7,386 bases of DNA, taken from Dehalococcoidia bacterium (GTDB lineage: Bacteria; Chloroflexota; Dehalococcoidia; GIF9; AB-539-J10). The stretch spans positions 1 to 7,386 of the forward strand of contig JAUVYX010000040.1 of assembly GCA_030602865.1 (NCBI GenBank), given 5' to 3'. Below, piece after piece: positions 6,668 to 7,386 of the stretch. The position numbers and the translations under genes are program-made. The notes below the pieces were generated by a model. That model was given only the letters and a program-made list of their open reading frames with translations, had not been told where the DNA came from and did not search any database. Each line of letters opens with the position of its first letter. Within the stretch, counting starts at the first letter, position 1.

Positions 6668-7219
6668 TCAGGCAGCCACTGCGCTTATGGTAATGATGTT
6701 TTCCATATCACTACCGCCTACAAAGGAGGTTGGAGTTAGCAGCTTTATTCCGAATTGTTTTTGGTTTTCCTCACTAATACCCAGGTCAATACAAAATTCA
6801 TAACCCAACTCGCTCTCTGTTTTGGTTATAGGAATGTATTCCGTACTGGTCCATCCTATCCAGTACCATAGCACATACTCATTCTCTTCATTGCTTGCAT
6901 CTTGGCTCAATGACCATTTCTGACTAGGATTGTCAACACATATAGCGTCAGTTCCTTTTATGTAAGTGTCGACAACGCAGTTGCCTCGGTTAGTAAGAGT
7001 GCACCATGTCTTTTCTGGATTTGTTTTATATTCCGTATTCGGCTCTACAATCCCTATTTCCCAGTTTGTAGGGTTTAAATCGATTTCCAAGACTGATTGC
7101 GTAGTCATTGTGATAGTTATAGTTATAGTACTACTGTTACTATCTTGAGCTGTCGCTGGCGCAGCAAACGCCAGGAGCAATACAATGGTCAGTATAATCC
7201 CACTAATGCGCTTTTTCAC
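6668..7219 (-). CDS. Secreted beta-rich surface protein with four cysteines, unknown function
   Basis: The chosen start is GTG at 7219-7217, giving 183 residues. A longer form from TTG 7246 is unlikely because it has no ribosome site and would begin about four bases after the predicted transcript start. GTG 7219 has an AGAG site six bases upstream and yields a textbook signal peptide: MKKR, a hydrophobic run, then PATA before Gln25. The mature part begins with a Thr/Ile repeat (STITITIT) and continues as alternating beta strands: NWEIGIVEPNTEY, LTNRGNCVVDTYIKG, KWSLS, YVLWYWIGW and a final IITISAVAA. Mature cysteines at 73, 81, 94 and 143 could form two disulfides outside the cell. The pattern of a 'GxVxPN...LTNxGNxxVDxxIKG' Ig-like domain ending in a short strand is like small WxL- or TasA-type surface proteins, although no WxL motif is present. 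It is the first gene of a two-gene unit with the anchored protein downstream. Confidence 0.7.
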   Translation of the reverse strand: MKKRISGIILTIVLLLAFAAPATAQDSNSSTITITITMTTQSVLEIDLNPTNWEIGIVEPNTEYKTNPEKTWCTLTNRGNCVVDTYIKGTDAICVDNPSQKWSLSQDASNEENEYVLWYWIGWTSTEYIPITKTESELGYEFCIDLGISEENQKQFGIKLLTPTSFVGGSDMENIITISAVAA

Positions 7220-7257
7220 TACTATCTCTTTTATCAGGCTTGCCAAGAAATCAGGAT

Positions 7258-7286
7258 ATTATAATCTATGTTATTGGGCACTACAA
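7258..7286 (-). promoter_or_regulatory. Predicted promoter for the minus-strand secreted-protein pair
   Basis: On the minus strand a perfect TATAAT (7263-7258) follows TTGTAG (7286-7281, 3/6 to TTGACA) with a 17-base spacer. Transcription would start near 7250, leaving about 30 bases before the GTG at 7219. A consensus TTGACA also occurs at 7309-7304 on the same strand, but only a poor -10 (TGTAGT) lies at usable distance from it. The position supports GTG 7219 as the start of the first gene. Confidence 0.55.
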
Positions 7287-7303
7287 CTGTTTTACGGCGA
7301 AAC

Positions 7304-7386
7304 TGTCAAGACTCGATAGAAATGTCCTCCATTTTAACTCATTAGAAATGTCCTCTGCTGATCTCATACAGGTAATGCCTGGGTAC
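7304..7386. mobile_element. Probable end of an insertion sequence or other transposon running off the window
   Basis: The sequence begins with TGTCAAGAC at 7304, immediately followed by two spaced direct repeats and no coding frame. A terminus starting with TG and containing repeated short transposase-binding sites is typical of IS21- and IS481-like and related integrase-core elements. The transposase gene would be right of the window. No second terminus or target duplication can be seen, so both identity and exact boundary are inferred. Confidence 0.35.
7311..7355. repeat. Two 19-base direct repeats, 26-base period
   Basis: ACTCnnTAGAAATGTCCTC occurs at 7311-7329 and again at 7337-7355, identical except for two bases (GA against AT). 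The inner 13 bases TAGAAATGTCCTC are exact in both. A third, weaker copy may start near 7362 (CTCAT...AATGCCT). The 26-base period is about two and a half helix turns, consistent with repeated protein-binding sites, most likely for a transposase. Confidence 0.8.

Noticed and set aside
6966..7148. Plus-strand ORF of 60 codons ending in a Val/Ile repeat
   Set aside because: It is antisense to the secreted protein; the Val/Ile run is the complement of its Thr/Ile repeat.

Overview
The window looks like chromosomal DNA of an anaerobic bacterium. Gene content and protein style suggest the Chloroflexota, probably Dehalococcoidia or a relative. This is inferred from four things: the PriA and deformylase sequence style, a two-gene SmsC/SmsB-type Fe-S assembly system of the kind shared with archaea and anaerobes, an Isf-like flavoprotein, and moderately AT-rich coding DNA. 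No rRNA or other decisive marker is present.

Layout, left to right. Positions 1-1365 hold the 3' part of priA (replication restart helicase), cut by the window edge. It is joined through a TGATG stop/start overlap to a flavodoxin-fold iron-sulfur flavoprotein (1365-1991). After a 166-base gap come two overlapping genes, an SufC-type ATPase (2158-2913) and a single SufB/SufD-type partner (2892-4136). Together they form a minimal Fe-S cluster assembly pair with no cysteine desulfurase or U-type scaffold in the window. A good sigma-70-like promoter (4193-4221) then precedes a broken universal stress protein remnant (4279-4461) and an unusual fusion of a rhodanese domain with a ferritin-like helical domain (4501-5499). 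In that fusion the catalytic Cys is Ser and most expected metal ligands are missing. Peptide deformylase (5566-6060) is the last gene on the + strand.

The right end switches strand. Two minus-strand genes (7219 to 6108) encode exported proteins: a secreted beta-rich protein with four cysteines, then a membrane-anchored, Ig-like protein. They are separated by 2 bases and follow a minus-strand promoter with a perfect TATAAT. Beyond it, 7304-7386 carries two 19-base direct repeats spaced 26 bases apart, resembling the end of an insertion sequence that continues outside the window.

Functional reading: core housekeeping genes (priA, def), which in many bacteria sit close together and are followed by fmt, are here separated by about 4.2 kb of redox and Fe-S genes. 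The fmt position is taken by an inverted surface-protein pair and a likely mobile element end. The observations most worth follow-up are the doubly degenerate rhodanese/ferritin-like fusion, the minimal Sms pair without a visible sulfur donor, the decayed Usp gene retained just behind a promoter, and the paired secreted proteins.
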